Shown piece by piece: positions 53,067-62,432 of a stretch of DNA of 64,000 nt. A model generated the notes under the pieces. The model had not been told where the DNA came from. It made no database searches and saw only the letters and a list, made by a program, of their open reading frames with translations. The stretch spans positions 1 to 64,000 of the forward strand of contig NZ_JAJITC010000006.1 of NCBI RefSeq assembly GCF_020881035.1. The letters are read 5' to 3'. The DNA is from Paraburkholderia translucens. GTDB lineage: Bacteria; Pseudomonadota; Gammaproteobacteria; Burkholderiales; Burkholderiaceae. The position numbers were made by a program, and so were the translations under genes. Numbering within the stretch: position 1 is the first letter of the stretch; every line of letters starts with the position of its first letter.

Positions 53067-53910
53067 TTACGCCAGGGCTGCAAAAAGCAGGTTCAGGCCT
53101 TCTGAAATAAGGGGATGGGCGATGATCGCGTCTCGGACCGCCGTATAAGGAAGCCCACCAAGCATCGCCATTTGCACCGCCGTGGTCACATCGCCCGCGC
53201 CGGTGCCGAGCATGGTGAAGCCGAGGATCTTGTCGGTTTCGGGGTCCACCAGCGCTTTCATGAAGCCCCGCGTATTTCCATCTGTGCGGGCTCGCGGCAC
53301 GGACGCCATTGCGAGCCTTGCAACCCGGACGTTGATGCCGCGCGCCTTTGCTTCGGCTTCGTTCAAACCGATACGGGCAAGCTCTGGATCGATAAACAGC
53401 GCATATGGAATGATGCGGTTTGCGGTGCTCGCCCTTTGACGCGCGATACCGGCCTTGAGAATGCGGTAGTCGTCGAACGAAGCGTGCGTGAACATCGGCG
53501 TACCGGCAACCTCGCCGATCGCCCATGTGCGTTCTGCCGTCGTTGCAAGCTTGTCGTCGACCTTGATAAATCCGCGCTCGTCTTTCTCGACGCCGGCAAG
53601 TTCGAGACCGATCGCATCCGTCTGAGGCTTGCGGCCGGTGGCGACGAGCAAGTGAGAGCCTTCGACGAGGCTTCCGTCGGCGAGTCTGACGATAACCCGC
53701 ACGCCGTTTTTTCCCTGCACCTCGATTATTTTCGCGGCCAGTTCGAGCTGAATTCCATCGTCGCTCAGTGCTTCCTGAATCGCCGCGCTGACGTCTTCGT
53801 CTTCCCGGATCGCGACACGGGGCGTATCGCTGAACAGCGTAACCTGGCTACCCGGCACGCGCGTTATGAATCAGCGCTTTGCCGGGGATCCAGGCGACGT
53901 TGATGCACCC
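53067..53910 (-). pseudogene. FAD-dependent disulfide oxidoreductase (mercuric reductase/Lpd-like), internally deleted
   Basis: From 53858 to 53067 the frame encodes the C-terminal two-thirds of a pyridine-nucleotide disulfide oxidoreductase: HLLVATGRKPQTDAIGLELA, WAIGEVAGTPMFTHASFDDY, LGTGAGDVTTAVQMAMLGG and the dimerization end YTAVRDAIIAHPLISEGLNL. In the +1 frame directly after the catalase stop, 53910-53850 encodes CINVAWIPGKALIHNAR, clearly the redox-active CxNxxCxPxK segment, but with the second Cys replaced by Trp. About 130 residues of FAD-domain sequence between the two pieces are missing. A small internal deletion plus frameshift has destroyed the gene. Confidence 0.8.
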
Positions 53911-55365
53911 TTACGCCTTCCTTTTTTCCGCCCGCGCGGCCATTGCCGCAATCACGCCCTCGGCATACGCCGGGTCCGCGCGGCGGAAGTGCTCGATCTG
54001 ACGCTCCACGATGTCCTTCGGCGCCCCATCGATGGCCGCTGCGATGTTCGCAAACAGACGCTCACGCTGGCCTGCATCGAACAGACGGAACAACGCGCCC
54101 GGCTGGCTGTAGTAGTCGCCGTCTTCGCGATGGTCGTACCGGTCCACGGCACCCGCTGCGAGCGGCGGTTCTTGCGCGTTGCGGTCCTGTGCGAAGTCGC
54201 CGAGACGGTTCGGCTCGTAGTTGATCGTCCCGCCCAGGTTGCCGTCGGTTCGCATCGCGCCGTCGCGATGAAACGAATGGTGGAACGGGCACTTCGGCGC
54301 ATTCACCGGAATCTGGTGATGATTCACGCCGAGCCGGTAGCGCTGCGTGTCACCGTACGAAAACAGACGCCCCTGCAACAGCCGGTCCGGCGAAAAGCCG
54401 ATGCCCGGCACCACGTTGGCCGGCGTGAAGGCGGCCTGCTCCACGTCAGCGAAATAGTTCTGTGCGTTGCGGTTCAGTTCGATCACGCCGACGTCGATCA
54501 GCGGGTAATCCTTGTGCGGCCAGACCTTCGTAATGTCGAACGGGTTGTATGGCGCTCTCGCCGCATCGGCCTCGGGCATCACCTGGATGCGGAACGCCCA
54601 GCGCGGGAAGTTGCCCTGGTGGATGTTCTCGACGAGGTCGCGCTGCGCGCTTTCGCGGTCCGCGGCAATGACCTGCGCCGCTTCGTCGTTCGTGTAGTTC
54701 TCGATGCCGTTGAGCGACTTGAAGTGGAATTTCACCCAGAAGCGCTCGTGGTTCGCGTTGATGAACGAGTAGGTATGCGAGCCGAAGCCATGCATCTGCC
54801 GGTAGTTTTTCGGAATGCCGCGGTCGCTCATGAGAATGGTGACCTGATGCAGCGACTCGGGATGACGCGACCAGAAGTCCCATGCAGCAACGTTGTTGCG
54901 CAGGTTCGTGTACGGGTCGCGCTTCTGCGTATGGATGAAGTCGGGAAACTTGAGCGGATCGCGGATGAAGAACACGGGCGTGTTGTTGCCCACCACATCC
55001 CAGTTGCCTTCCTCGGTGTAGAACTTGATGGAGAAGCCGCGCACGTCGCGCTCGGCATCGGCCGCGCCGCGCTCGCCCGCCACCGTCGAGAAGCGCATGA
55101 AGATCGGCGTTTCCTTGCCGGGCTGCGCGAAGACCTTCGCCTTCGTGTACTGCGTGATGTCGTGCGTGACCTTGAGCGTGCCGAAGGCGCCGGAGCCCTT
55201 GGCGTGCACGCGGCGCTCGGGGATGACCTCGCGGTCGAAGTGGGCGAGCTTTTCGAGCAGCCATACGTCCTGCAGCATGACCGGACCGCGCGGGCCGGCG
55301 GTCATCGAGTTCTGGTTGTCGGCGACGGGCGCGCCGGCGGCGCTCGTGAGGGTGTTGGAAGTCAT
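53911..55365 (-). CDS. Heme catalase (clade 3, small subunit)
   Basis: A 484-residue monofunctional catalase. The active-site His is in [18 protein letters not shown], the distal Asn in [20 protein letters not shown], and the heme-ligating Tyr in [16 protein letters not shown]. Length and absence of a C-terminal flavodoxin-like domain point to a small-subunit, NADPH-binding catalase. I use the ATG at 55365, with AAGG upstream; a GTG at 55380 is the alternative. It removes hydrogen peroxide. It lies downstream of an alpha/beta hydrolase on the same strand, with a hairpin between them, and its stop is followed immediately by the relic flavoprotein. Confidence 0.94.
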   Translation of the reverse strand: MTSNTLTSAAGAPVADNQNSMTAGPRGPVMLQDVWLLEKLAHFDREVIPERRVHAKGSGAFGTLKVTHDITQYTKAKVFAQPGKETPIFMRFSTVAGERGAADAERDVRGFSIKFYTEEGNWDVVGNNTPVFFIRDPLKFPDFIHTQKRDPYTNLRNNVAAWDFWSRHPESLHQVTILMSDRGIPKNYRQMHGFGSHTYSFINANHERFWVKFHFKSLNGIENYTNDEAAQVIAADRESAQRDLVENIHQGNFPRWAFRIQVMPEADAARAPYNPFDITKVWPHKDYPLIDVGVIELNRNAQNYFADVEQAAFTPANVVPGIGFSPDRLLQGRLFSYGDTQRYRLGVNHHQIPVNAPKCPFHHSFHRDGAMRTDGNLGGTINYEPNRLGDFAQDRNAQEPPLAAGAVDRYDHREDGDYYSQPGALFRLFDAGQRERLFANIAAAIDGAPKDIVERQIEHFRRADPAYAEGVIAAMAARAEKRKA

Positions 55366-55401
55366 GGCCTTGGTCGACACGAGGTCGAAGAAATGGAAGG
55401 G

Positions 55402-55424
55402 GCACGGGGCAAGGAGCCCCGTGC
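55402..55424 (-). terminator. 9-bp GC-rich hairpin between alpha/beta hydrolase and catalase
   Basis: GCACGGGGC, a 5-base loop, and GCCCCGTGC in the 78-bp gap. There is no T-run. It may attenuate readthrough into catalase or be an mRNA processing site. Confidence 0.45.
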
Positions 55425-55443
55425 GGTCGGGGCGCCTCGTGCG

Positions 55444-56265
55444 TTACGACTGCAGGAACGCGAGCAGGTCGGCGTTCACCTGGTCCGCGTTCACCACGCA
55501 CATGCCGTGCGAAGCGCCCGCGTAGACCTTGAGCGTGGCGTTCTTCACCAACTTCGCGGAAAGGCGGCCAGCGTTGTCGATCGGCACGATCTGGTCGTCG
55601 TCGCCGTGAAGGATCAACGTGGGCACGTCGATCTTCTTGAGGTCTTCCGTGTAGTCCACCTCCGAAAATTCGTGGATGCACTGGTATTGGCCATACACGC
55701 TGCCTGCCATGCCCTGAATCACGAACGCGTCGATGGCGCCCTGCGAGACCTTGGCTTCCGGCCGGTTGAAACCGAAGAACGGCGTGGCAAGGTCACGGTA
55801 GAACTGCGGGCGGTTTTCGGCCACGCCCTTGCGGATGCCATCGAACACTTCGCGCGGCAAACCGTTGGGGTTCGCTTCGGTCTTGATCATGATGGGCGGC
55901 ACGGCACCGATCAGCACGGCCTTCGCGACGCGCTTCGTGCCATGGCGGCCGATGTAGTGCGCGACTTCCCCACCGCCCGTGGAGTGGCCCACGAGGGTCG
56001 CTTCGCGCAGGTCGAGCGCATCGAGCAGCGCGGCGAGATCGTCCGCGTACGTGTCCATGTCGTTGCCCTGAAAGGGCTGGTCCGACCGGCCATGGCCGCG
56101 ACGGTCGTGCGCAATGACGCGAAAGCCGCGCTGTACGAGGAACAACATCTGGGCATCCCAGGCGTCGGCACTGAGGGGCCATCCATGCGAGAAAACGACC
56201 GGGCGACCGGTGCCCCAGTCCTTGTAGAAGATTCGCGTGCCGTCTTTCGTGGTAATCGTGCTCAT
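55444..56265 (-). CDS. Alpha/beta hydrolase (non-heme chloroperoxidase/arylesterase type)
   Basis: A 273-residue hydrolase. Strand and motif order fit the perhydrolase family: [20 protein letters not shown] (oxyanion region), [20 protein letters not shown], the nucleophile Ser in [20 protein letters not shown], the acid Asp in [16 protein letters not shown] and the His in [13 protein letters not shown]. Members act as esterases and, with peroxide and acetate, as perhydrolases. GGAGA lies upstream of the ATG. Its position next to catalase is common in this family. The annotated natural substrate is not knowable from sequence. Confidence 0.92.
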   Translation of the reverse strand: MSTITTKDGTRIFYKDWGTGRPVVFSHGWPLSADAWDAQMLFLVQRGFRVIAHDRRGHGRSDQPFQGNDMDTYADDLAALLDALDLREATLVGHSTGGGEVAHYIGRHGTKRVAKAVLIGAVPPIMIKTEANPNGLPREVFDGIRKGVAENRPQFYRDLATPFFGFNRPEAKVSQGAIDAFVIQGMAGSVYGQYQCIHEFSEVDYTEDLKKIDVPTLILHGDDDQIVPIDNAGRLSAKLVKNATLKVYAGASHGMCVVNADQVNADLLAFLQS

Positions 56266-56298
56266 TGTGTTCTCCAGTTCGATAGGGTCAATGCAGGT

Positions 56299-57306
56299 TC
56301 AGAATCCTTCCAACACGATCTTTCCCTTCGCGCGGCCAGCCTCGATCAAGGCATGGGCCCGGCGGAGGTTGTCGGCGTCGATCTTGCCGAGGCGCTGACC
56401 CACGGTGGTTTTCAGCACACCATCGTCAATCAGCGCAGCGATGCGCTCGAGCAGCCGATGCTGGAGAATCATGTCCTGAGTCCGGTACATTGACCGCGTG
56501 AACATGAATTCCCAATGAAGCGAAATTGACTTGCGCTTCAGCGGCATCGCGTCGAGCGTTGCCGGATCGTCGATCAACGCGAGTTGACCTTCGGGTTTGA
56601 GCAGATCGACGATCTGCTGGTAGTAAGCGTCGGTATGCGTGAGGCTGATCACGTGATCGACATGCTCGATTCCGAACGGCGTCAATTGAGGCTGTAACGG
56701 CTTGCTGTGGTCGATTACATGATGCGCGCCCAGGTCGGTGACCCACGCCTGCGTGGCTGGCCGCGAGGCGGTGCCGATAACAGTGAGCGCAGTGAGCTTG
56801 CGAGCGAGTTGCACGAGGATTGATCCAACGCCACCACCCGCTCCGATGACGAGCAGGCTCTGCCCCGCGCCGCCGTTTTCGGGAACCTTGAGACGATCGA
56901 ACAGCAGTTCCCATGCGGTGATCGCTGTTAGCGGCAGCGCAGCCGCTTCCGCTGCCGACAAAGTTGCCGGCCGGCGGCTCGCGATTCGTTCATCGACCAG
57001 TCCATATTCGGCGTAGCTGCCTGGACGGGTGATATCGCCGGCGTACCAGACTTCGTCACCGACCTTGAACAGTTCGACCTCGGCGCCAGCGGCTTCGACC
57101 GTGCCGACTGCATCCCAGCCGAGGATACGGGGCCCGGCCGGCTGCACGCCGCCGCGCAGTTTCGTGTCTACCGGGTTCACCGAAATGGCCTTGATCTTCA
57201 CGAGCAGATCGCGTGGTCCGGGCTCGGGGACCGGCACATCCGCTTCGTATAGCGCCTGCGGATCGTCGATAGGCAAACCGGCCTGCGCGTAGACAATGGC
57301 TTTCAT
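56299..57306 (-). CDS. Zinc-type alcohol dehydrogenase-family quinone oxidoreductase
   Basis: A 335-residue MDR protein. It has the N-terminal GroES-like domain (LLVKIKAISVNPVDTKLRGG, ILGWDAVGTVEAAGAEVELF) and a Rossmann domain with LLVIGAGGGVGSILVQLARK. The catalytic zinc ligands of true alcohol dehydrogenases are absent (NPVD replaces the usual CHTD), so it is a zinc-independent NADPH quinone oxidoreductase type. GGAGCG precedes the ATG. It sits between two alpha/beta hydrolase genes in a minus-strand array with short gaps. Confidence 0.92.
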   Translation of the reverse strand: MKAIVYAQAGLPIDDPQALYEADVPVPEPGPRDLLVKIKAISVNPVDTKLRGGVQPAGPRILGWDAVGTVEAAGAEVELFKVGDEVWYAGDITRPGSYAEYGLVDERIASRRPATLSAAEAAALPLTAITAWELLFDRLKVPENGGAGQSLLVIGAGGGVGSILVQLARKLTALTVIGTASRPATQAWVTDLGAHHVIDHSKPLQPQLTPFGIEHVDHVISLTHTDAYYQQIVDLLKPEGQLALIDDPATLDAMPLKRKSISLHWEFMFTRSMYRTQDMILQHRLLERIAALIDDGVLKTTVGQRLGKIDADNLRRAHALIEAGRAKGKIVLEGF

Positions 57307-57342
57307 GAGTCGCTCCTTAAAAAAAACCTGCGGCGCTGAGCG

Positions 57343-58197
57343 TCACAACGCACGCAGAAATTCGCGGACGTGCGCGACGTACGTGGCTGCAAATTGAAAC
57401 AGCGCGCCATGCCCGGAATTCGGATAGACGATCAACGTCGCGTTGGGCAGCCCCGCAGCCAGCACGAAGCTGTTTTGCGTTGGAATCATGCTGTCGTCGT
57501 CGCCATTGGTGACGAGGACCGGCTGCGTGATGCGGCCGAGCTTCTGACGCACGTCGCCGCTCCAGTTCGCCCAGGCGATCATGGCCTGAAGCTGGGCAGA
57601 GGCGACTTCGGGGCCGGCCGGCAGATCGCGCTCCCCGCTACGCGCCTCGAGACGATCGACAAACGCCGTAGCCGCCGCCTGGCCGTCTGGCGTCGCCGGA
57701 AAGAACAGTCGCTTCAGCTTCTCGCTCATTGGCATCTCACCGTCGGTGTAGATGGCGAGCAGTTCAGGACGGTCCATGCCCGCACCCTCGCCGCCTTCGG
57801 GCGCACTGCCGGAAATGATAAGTCGCTCGACCAGTTCTGGCCTCGCAAGCGCAATCTCCTGCGCCAGGAAGCCGCCGAGGGAGAATCCCAGGATGTGCAG
57901 TCTGGCGAGCGACAGCGCATCGACGAAGTGCAGCGCGTGTTCCGCCATCTGCCGAACGGACCCAGGCACATGCCCGCCCGAGCGACCAACGCCGGCGTTC
58001 TCGAAAAGGATGATCTCGCGGTCTTCCGCGAGGCGGTCGACGATGGCCGGATCCCAGTTGTCCAGCGTGCCAGTGAAGTGTTGCAGGCAGAGCAGCGGGA
58101 GTCCGCCATCGCTTTTACCGAAGCGACGATACGCGTAGCGCACGCCGGCCGCATCGATATAGCGCGTCGGCGCGTTGGATGAAGTTATTGCGGTCAT
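57343..58197 (-). CDS. Alpha/beta hydrolase
   Basis: A 284-residue hydrolase of the same broad family as its neighbours. It has LCLQHFTGTLDNWDPAIVDR (HGFxxN-like oxyanion loop), LFENAGVGRSGGHVPGS, the nucleophile Ser in LARLHILGFSLGGFLAQEIA, the acid Asp in LVTNGDDDSMIPTQNS and the His in PNSGHGALFQF. GAGGATA lies upstream of the ATG. It belongs to the operon-like array of minus-strand genes and is paralogous to the gene at 60397-61263. Substrate unknown. Confidence 0.92.
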   Translation of the reverse strand: MTAITSSNAPTRYIDAAGVRYAYRRFGKSDGGLPLLCLQHFTGTLDNWDPAIVDRLAEDREIILFENAGVGRSGGHVPGSVRQMAEHALHFVDALSLARLHILGFSLGGFLAQEIALARPELVERLIISGSAPEGGEGAGMDRPELLAIYTDGEMPMSEKLKRLFFPATPDGQAAATAFVDRLEARSGERDLPAGPEVASAQLQAMIAWANWSGDVRQKLGRITQPVLVTNGDDDSMIPTQNSFVLAAGLPNATLIVYPNSGHGALFQFAATYVAHVREFLRAL

Positions 58198-58244
58198 GTC
58201 TCGATATCCTCGATGAGCGCACGAGGCGCTCCGGTTCTCAGGTC

Positions 58245-58964
58245 TTAGCTCAACTCGATCTCGTGCAGATCGATCGACACGACGAGAGGCTCTGGCAGTG
58301 CGTGTCCGTCGGCCGTGCGCGGGTAAATGCGGCGCTTCGTCGGGAACCGGATTCCGGACACCGTCGTGTAGTCGCTCACATAGTGCGCACCGGGGGTATT
58401 CCCAGCAACCTCGACGTCGTAATCCAGACGCCTGACCAGATTGTCCGGACCAACGTAGATGGCCTGCACCTTGCTGAACACCTCGAGGCTATCCGGGTAC
58501 TGTACGCGGATCTTGCGCCACTGCTCGTCCCGCTCGTTCCAGATGCTTTCCTCCTCGCAGTTCACGCCGTCCCATGCGAGCACGAAAGGCGTGTTCAGGT
58601 ACGTCCACATCGCGCACCCTGCGAAGAAGGCCAGCTGCAACGCGTCCCAGGGCGTCTCCAGCGTGTGTCCGCCAAACGACGCACGGGGGCTGCGGCGCTC
58701 CTCGATGGAACGTCCCGCCTCGTCCAGAAGCGCGATGCGATCGCCGGTGAATTCGCTTCGTGCGGCGAGCGTTCCGAACGGGGCGTGCGACGCCCATTGG
58801 CGGTCGGTGGTCACGGTAACCGTCGTACTGTCGAGCACGCCAGCGTGACCCTTGAGCGCCCACAGCGCTCCGCCCTGGACGAGACGAGCGCGAACCTGGT
58901 GGAACTTGCGCCATTGAGCAAGGCCGCCATGGGCATCGATGATGGATTGGGCTATTGCGTTCAT
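58245..58964 (-). CDS. Hypothetical protein, outer-membrane-lipoprotein-sorting-like fold
   Basis: A 239-residue protein of uncertain family: AIAQSIIDAHGGLAQWRKFH at the start, TVTVTTDRQWASHAPFGTLA, IYVGPDNLVRRLDYDVEVAG and SGIRFPTKRRIYPRTADGHA near the end. The spacing of short beta strands and Trp/Tyr positions recalls LolA/LolB-like half-barrels, but this is weak. No signal peptide. It starts by ATGA overlap with the broken alcohol dehydrogenase stop. A decayed second copy lies at 60025-60299, so the gene was once duplicated together with its neighbours. Confidence 0.75.
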   Translation of the reverse strand: MNAIAQSIIDAHGGLAQWRKFHQVRARLVQGGALWALKGHAGVLDSTTVTVTTDRQWASHAPFGTLAARSEFTGDRIALLDEAGRSIEERRSPRASFGGHTLETPWDALQLAFFAGCAMWTYLNTPFVLAWDGVNCEEESIWNERDEQWRKIRVQYPDSLEVFSKVQAIYVGPDNLVRRLDYDVEVAGNTPGAHYVSDYTTVSGIRFPTKRRIYPRTADGHALPEPLVVSIDLHEIELS

Positions 58965-60011
58965 GCGTGGACTCCACGGTTATCGGAATTCATGACAAGT
59001 ACGGCGCGAAACCGCACGTCGGCGCGCATCATGCGGTCATAGGCGGCCTGTGCCTGCTCGAGCGGAAACGTCTCGATCATCGGGCGGACACCTTGGAGCT
59101 TCGCAAAGGCCAGCGTCTGTTCGTTGTCTGTAACAGTGCCGGTGAGCGCACCTACGACCGACCGGCCGCCGAATATCAGGTCGACTGCATCCACGCTGAT
59201 TGGCTCGCCCGGTACCGCGACCACCACCAGCTTGCCTCGAGGGGCGAGGGGCGAGGCCCGGGACGGTCGCCGCCATGCCGGCTCCCGTCGGGGCGGTGGC
59301 GATCACCACCTTTACGCCGCCCAGGCGACGCAGCGTTGCAGCGACATCTTCGGCTTTCGCATCGATGTAGCGATGCGCGCCCAGTTGCACGGCGAGTTCG
59401 GCCTTGTCCGCGCCGCGAGCAATCGCGATGGTGTAAAAGCCCATTTTGTTGGCGAACTGCACGGCAAGGTGTCCGAGACCACCCAGGCCGTGAATGGCGA
59501 CCGGGTCGCCCGCTCGCGCGCCGGCATTGCGCAGCGCGTTGAACGTCGTTAGTCCCGCACAAAGCAACGGTGCAGCCTCTGCCGCGTCGAGATCATCCGG
59601 CACGCGCACTAGACCACGCGCTTCGGCCAGCATGACTTCCGCGTAGCCGCCGTCAGTTGTCATGCCCGTAATCACCGGGTTTTCGCAGTTCACGACGTCG
59701 CCCTGCCGACACGATGGGCAAGTACGGTCTTCACCTGCGAGAAAGCCCACGCCGACCCGCTGGCCGATGCGCCAGCCTTCGACGCCCGCGCCGAGCGCCT
59801 CGACCCGGCCGACGACTTCGTGGCCTGGCACACGCCGCTGGCCCCCTTCGGGCACTGCACGCTCGACGGTGGCGCTATCGGAATGGCACACGCCGCAGGC
59901 TTCAACGCGGATGCGCACCTGTCCGTAGCCGGGTTCAGGAATGGGGCGCTCTACCAGTTCGAGTTGTCCCGGCGCCTTGACTACTGCTGCGCGGTAGGTT
60001 AAGCGATTCAC
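58961..60011 (-). pseudogene. Zinc-dependent alcohol dehydrogenase (AdhP-like), frameshifted by a 7-bp duplication
   Basis: The start is GTG at 60011 with GAGGAAACC upstream. It keeps GACGVCHSDSATVE-type catalytic zinc ligands, the structural-zinc cysteines (CPSCRQGDVVNCEN), and the Rossmann GLGGLGHLAVQFANKMGF. It reads in one frame to GLAPR at about 59255, then in another frame from KLVVVAVPGEPISV to the end (VLVMNSDNRGVHA). On the plus strand GGGGCGA is repeated twice in tandem at 59241-59254. Removing one copy restores a continuous alcohol dehydrogenase of about 350 residues. Either a real recent mutation or a sequencing artefact; as given it is broken. Confidence 0.85.
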
Positions 60012-60024
60012 TATGGTTTCCTCA

Positions 60025-60299
60025 TCATTCGAAATAAAAATCGGACAGATCCACACCGACGATCAACGGCCCCGGCAATGCCGCGTTTTCGGCTGTGCGC
60101 GGATAGATCCGGAAGCCACGCTGCCGTCGTCCCGCCGGATCCCGACCCGCGAAGGCGTATAAACCGAGTAGTTGTTAGTCGGCGCAAATGACGTGTGCGA
60201 AACGCATTGCTCGTGCAACTGCGCCGACACGCTTCGGAAGTTTCTGAAGCGGTCCATTCCACCTGCTGCGTCAACGGCAAAATCGATCAGATCATCCAT
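60025..60299 (-). pseudogene. Decayed duplicate of the hypothetical gene at 58245-58964
   Basis: Starts DDLIDFAVDAAGGMDRFRNF, RSVSAQLHEQC (matching IIDAHGGLAQWRKFH), then in the same frame NNYSVYTPSRVGI (matching HYVSDYTTVSGIRF). Near 60130 the frame changes and ends GFRIYPRTAENAALPGPLIV, GVDLSDFYFE, matching RIYPRTADGHALPEPLVVSI, DLHEIEL. The middle of the protein (about 150 residues) is deleted. The stop at 60025-60027 lies 13 bases before the alcohol dehydrogenase start. It is a relic of a duplicated operon block. Confidence 0.8.
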
Positions 60300-60396
60300 T
60301 CGTACTCCAGATTGATGTACGCATTCTTTGACTCCACTGCCGTAAGAATCGCTTCAACAGGGCGCCTGCTACGCCCGCTCGAAGTCCCGGCGAGGA

Positions 60397-61263
60397 TTAC
60401 CGGGCGTGCAGGCCAACGAACGCTGCGATATGGCGCGCAGCGGCCTGCGGATACTCGTGATGAGGTCCATGCCCCGTGCGTGGCAGGGTCACGATATGCA
60501 GGGTCGGCAACTGACCATTCAGTGCATACCAGTTTTCGACGGGAAAGACGATGTCATGGTCCGCGCCCAGGTGAAGGACCGGAATCGAGGTTGACTTTAG
60601 CGTTTGGAGTACGGCATCAACCGGGAATACCGGATTTTTAGGTCCGTCTCCGAGTTGCGCGGCTGCCCAGTCAACCGGCACGGCGGGGCTCAAGTCGTCT
60701 TTTCGTTCGGCAAGCCGTCTTGCCGATTGCTCGGCTGCGGCGCGGCTGGCCTGCGATGCCGGTTCGAAAAAGAGCGTGACGAAGTCTTCGAAGTCGTTCT
60801 CTCGTTTCGCCATCGTATAGAACACTTGCTCACCCGGTTTGACTAGCGGCCCGGGTGGCGTGGTCGCGATCAGGACAGCATGGGAGACGAGCTGCGGAGC
60901 TTGAGTGAGCACGATCTGGGCTGCCATCCCGCCAACCGACCATCCGCCGATGACGACCTTGCCCAGCTGCAGAGCGGTGATCAGATCGATGGCGTCCTTC
61001 GCGAGCGATACGGGGTGATAGGTGCGCTCGCCCGTGGACTGCCCCAGACCACTGTAATCGAATACGGTGACCTCAAACCCCTGTTCGACAAGACTATCGA
61101 GAAATAGCGGATCCCACGCATCCATGGTGCCGCGAAAGCGCACACAGAGCACGAGAGGTGTCCCGCTACCGAATTTCCGATAGGCGAGGCGCCGTCCTTC
61201 CACTTCGACGAACTGGGTTTTGGCGCTATGGATGGGAGAAACGCTGGTCATATGAGCACTCAT
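60397..61263 (-). CDS. Alpha/beta hydrolase
   Basis: A 288-residue hydrolase, paralogue of the gene at 57343-58197. It has AYRKFGSGTPLVLCVRFRGT, MDAWDPLFLDSLVEQGFEVT, VFDYSGLGQSTGERTYHPVS, the nucleophile Ser in GKVVIGGWSVGGMAAQIVLT, the acid Asp in LHLGADHDIVFPVENW and the His in TLPRTGHGPHHEY. I start at the ATG 61263 (residue 13 of a longer frame); CAGAAG is upstream. It is the most upstream gene of the minus-strand array. The oxyanion region has CVRFRGT where HG is usual. Confidence 0.9.
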   Translation of the reverse strand: MSAHMTSVSPIHSAKTQFVEVEGRRLAYRKFGSGTPLVLCVRFRGTMDAWDPLFLDSLVEQGFEVTVFDYSGLGQSTGERTYHPVSLAKDAIDLITALQLGKVVIGGWSVGGMAAQIVLTQAPQLVSHAVLIATTPPGPLVKPGEQVFYTMAKRENDFEDFVTLFFEPASQASRAAAEQSARRLAERKDDLSPAVPVDWAAAQLGDGPKNPVFPVDAVLQTLKSTSIPVLHLGADHDIVFPVENWYALNGQLPTLHIVTLPRTGHGPHHEYPQAAARHIAAFVGLHAR

Positions 61264-61396
61264 CTTCTGGAAACAGATGTTTGATTGGAGATTCACCACA
61301 CCGACCGGGCTGCTGGCGATGCGATCCTCAAAACCGCCACGGCAACAAGACGGCCTGATGCCGGATTGCTGTTTCGATATTCAGCACTGGGCTGGA

Positions 61397-61765
61397 TCAA
61401 CAGCCCCACAGCGCCGTGCCGATCCACTGCACCAGCTGTTCGGGATCGAAAGGTTTTTCCAGCACACACAAAGCGCCATACCGCTCGGCCTCCGCACGAC
61501 GACGTTCAGTGAAATGACCAGTCACAAAAATGAAGGGCACGTCGCAAGCCTCGGCGCGTAACCGCGCAATCAATTCGACGCCCGACATATGGTCCATCTG
61601 TATATCGCAAACGACGCAATCCACCGGCGGATGACGGCCATGCGACAGAAACGCCTCGGCCGATTCATATTCACGCGCCAGCGCTCCCATCGCCCGGACA
61701 AGAGACCCCAGCGACTGCCTGACTGCCAGCTCATCATCAATTATGCAAACCGTCTTGTTGCGCAC
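61397..61765 (-). CDS. Stand-alone response-regulator receiver protein (FixJ-type receiver)
   Basis: A 122-residue single receiver domain. It has the acidic pair in VCIIDDELAVRQSLGSLVRA, the phospho-acceptor Asp in CVVCDIQMDHMSGVELIARL, the conserved Thr in PFIFVTGHFTERRRAEAERY and the Lys in LCVLEKPFDPEQLVQW. The start is GTG at 61765. The receiver matches the N-terminus of FixJ-type regulators but the LuxR HTH is missing; whether it was lost or never present is unclear. A PAS histidine kinase begins 1.1 kb away in the opposite direction and is a plausible partner. Confidence 0.88.
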   Translation of the reverse strand: MRNKTVCIIDDELAVRQSLGSLVRAMGALAREYESAEAFLSHGRHPPVDCVVCDIQMDHMSGVELIARLRAEACDVPFIFVTGHFTERRRAEAERYGALCVLEKPFDPEQLVQWIGTALWGC

Positions 61766-61952
61766 GGATGGTCTCGCGTGACGCTCAATCTCGCAGGTCC
61801 GAGCTTTAAAGCGTAACTGTGTATCCGGCAGCTTATCCGCAGTGCGCTTTCAGTGACAATCATCCCGAGGTATGGTTTTTCGACACACCACGTGCCCGTT
61901 CGCGTTGGCAGGCACCCGGCCGTTCGCACGATATGAAACCGACGGGTGTCGC

Positions 61953-62432
61953 TCAGGACGACGCCAGGCTTTGGCTCGGTGCGGTCAGGCCATTTGCCGG
62001 CGAATCGCCGAGCGAATGCTCTATAGCGGCGGCGTGAATTACGCGATCTCCGTTACAAGCTGTCAACCTTCCGCGCTCCCGAGGTCGGTACACGCGGTCG
62101 CCACGTTTCACAGGCATACCGGTCAATGCGCAGCGTGACGACTCTCGTGCGACGACGCGTTGCCAGATCTGTTCGCCCATATGGCCACGAAGCGGGTCGC
62201 TCCACCGCACGCTGACCAACGATGCGGAAAGAATCTCCAGTATCTGGACCTTCCAGGTACGAAGCGATACCTCGTCTCGCCCGACCGCAGTTTTGCTGTC
62301 GCGAGCGCGGCGCCCTCGCCCGCCTCCGTGCATCGACACACCATCGCAGACGGTCGCAATCCGCGATGGGTCGAGAAGGCACATCAACGCACCTTCGAAT
62401 ACTTCGTCTTCCGCAGGGCTTACACGCATCAT
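61953..62432 (-). CDS. DUF3331 domain-containing protein
   Basis: A protein of about 159 residues. The C-terminal half reads VRWSDPLRGHMGEQIWQRVV, ARESSRCALTGMPVKRGDRV and YRPRERGRLTAC, the DUF3331 signature, with a CxxxG(x)PxxxGD metal-knuckle-like turn. The N-terminal half is Arg-rich and unrecognised. I take the ATG at 62432, 9 bases after GGAGG; a GTG at 62486 is the alternative. Function of the family is unknown; it is common near regulatory genes in Burkholderiaceae. It is divergent from the PAS kinase. Confidence 0.8.
   Translation of the reverse strand: MMRVSPAEDEVFEGALMCLLDPSRIATVCDGVSMHGGGRGRRARDSKTAVGRDEVSLRTWKVQILEILSASLVSVRWSDPLRGHMGEQIWQRVVARESSRCALTGMPVKRGDRVYRPRERGRLTACNGDRVIHAAAIEHSLGDSPANGLTAPSQSLASS

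Noticed and set aside
53866..56493. Plus-strand open frame of 875 codons antisense to catalase and alpha/beta hydrolase
   Set aside because: It covers two clear genes on the other strand, has low-complexity Arg/Val/Leu-rich content and no recognisable motif. Such frames arise from GC-rich codon bias.
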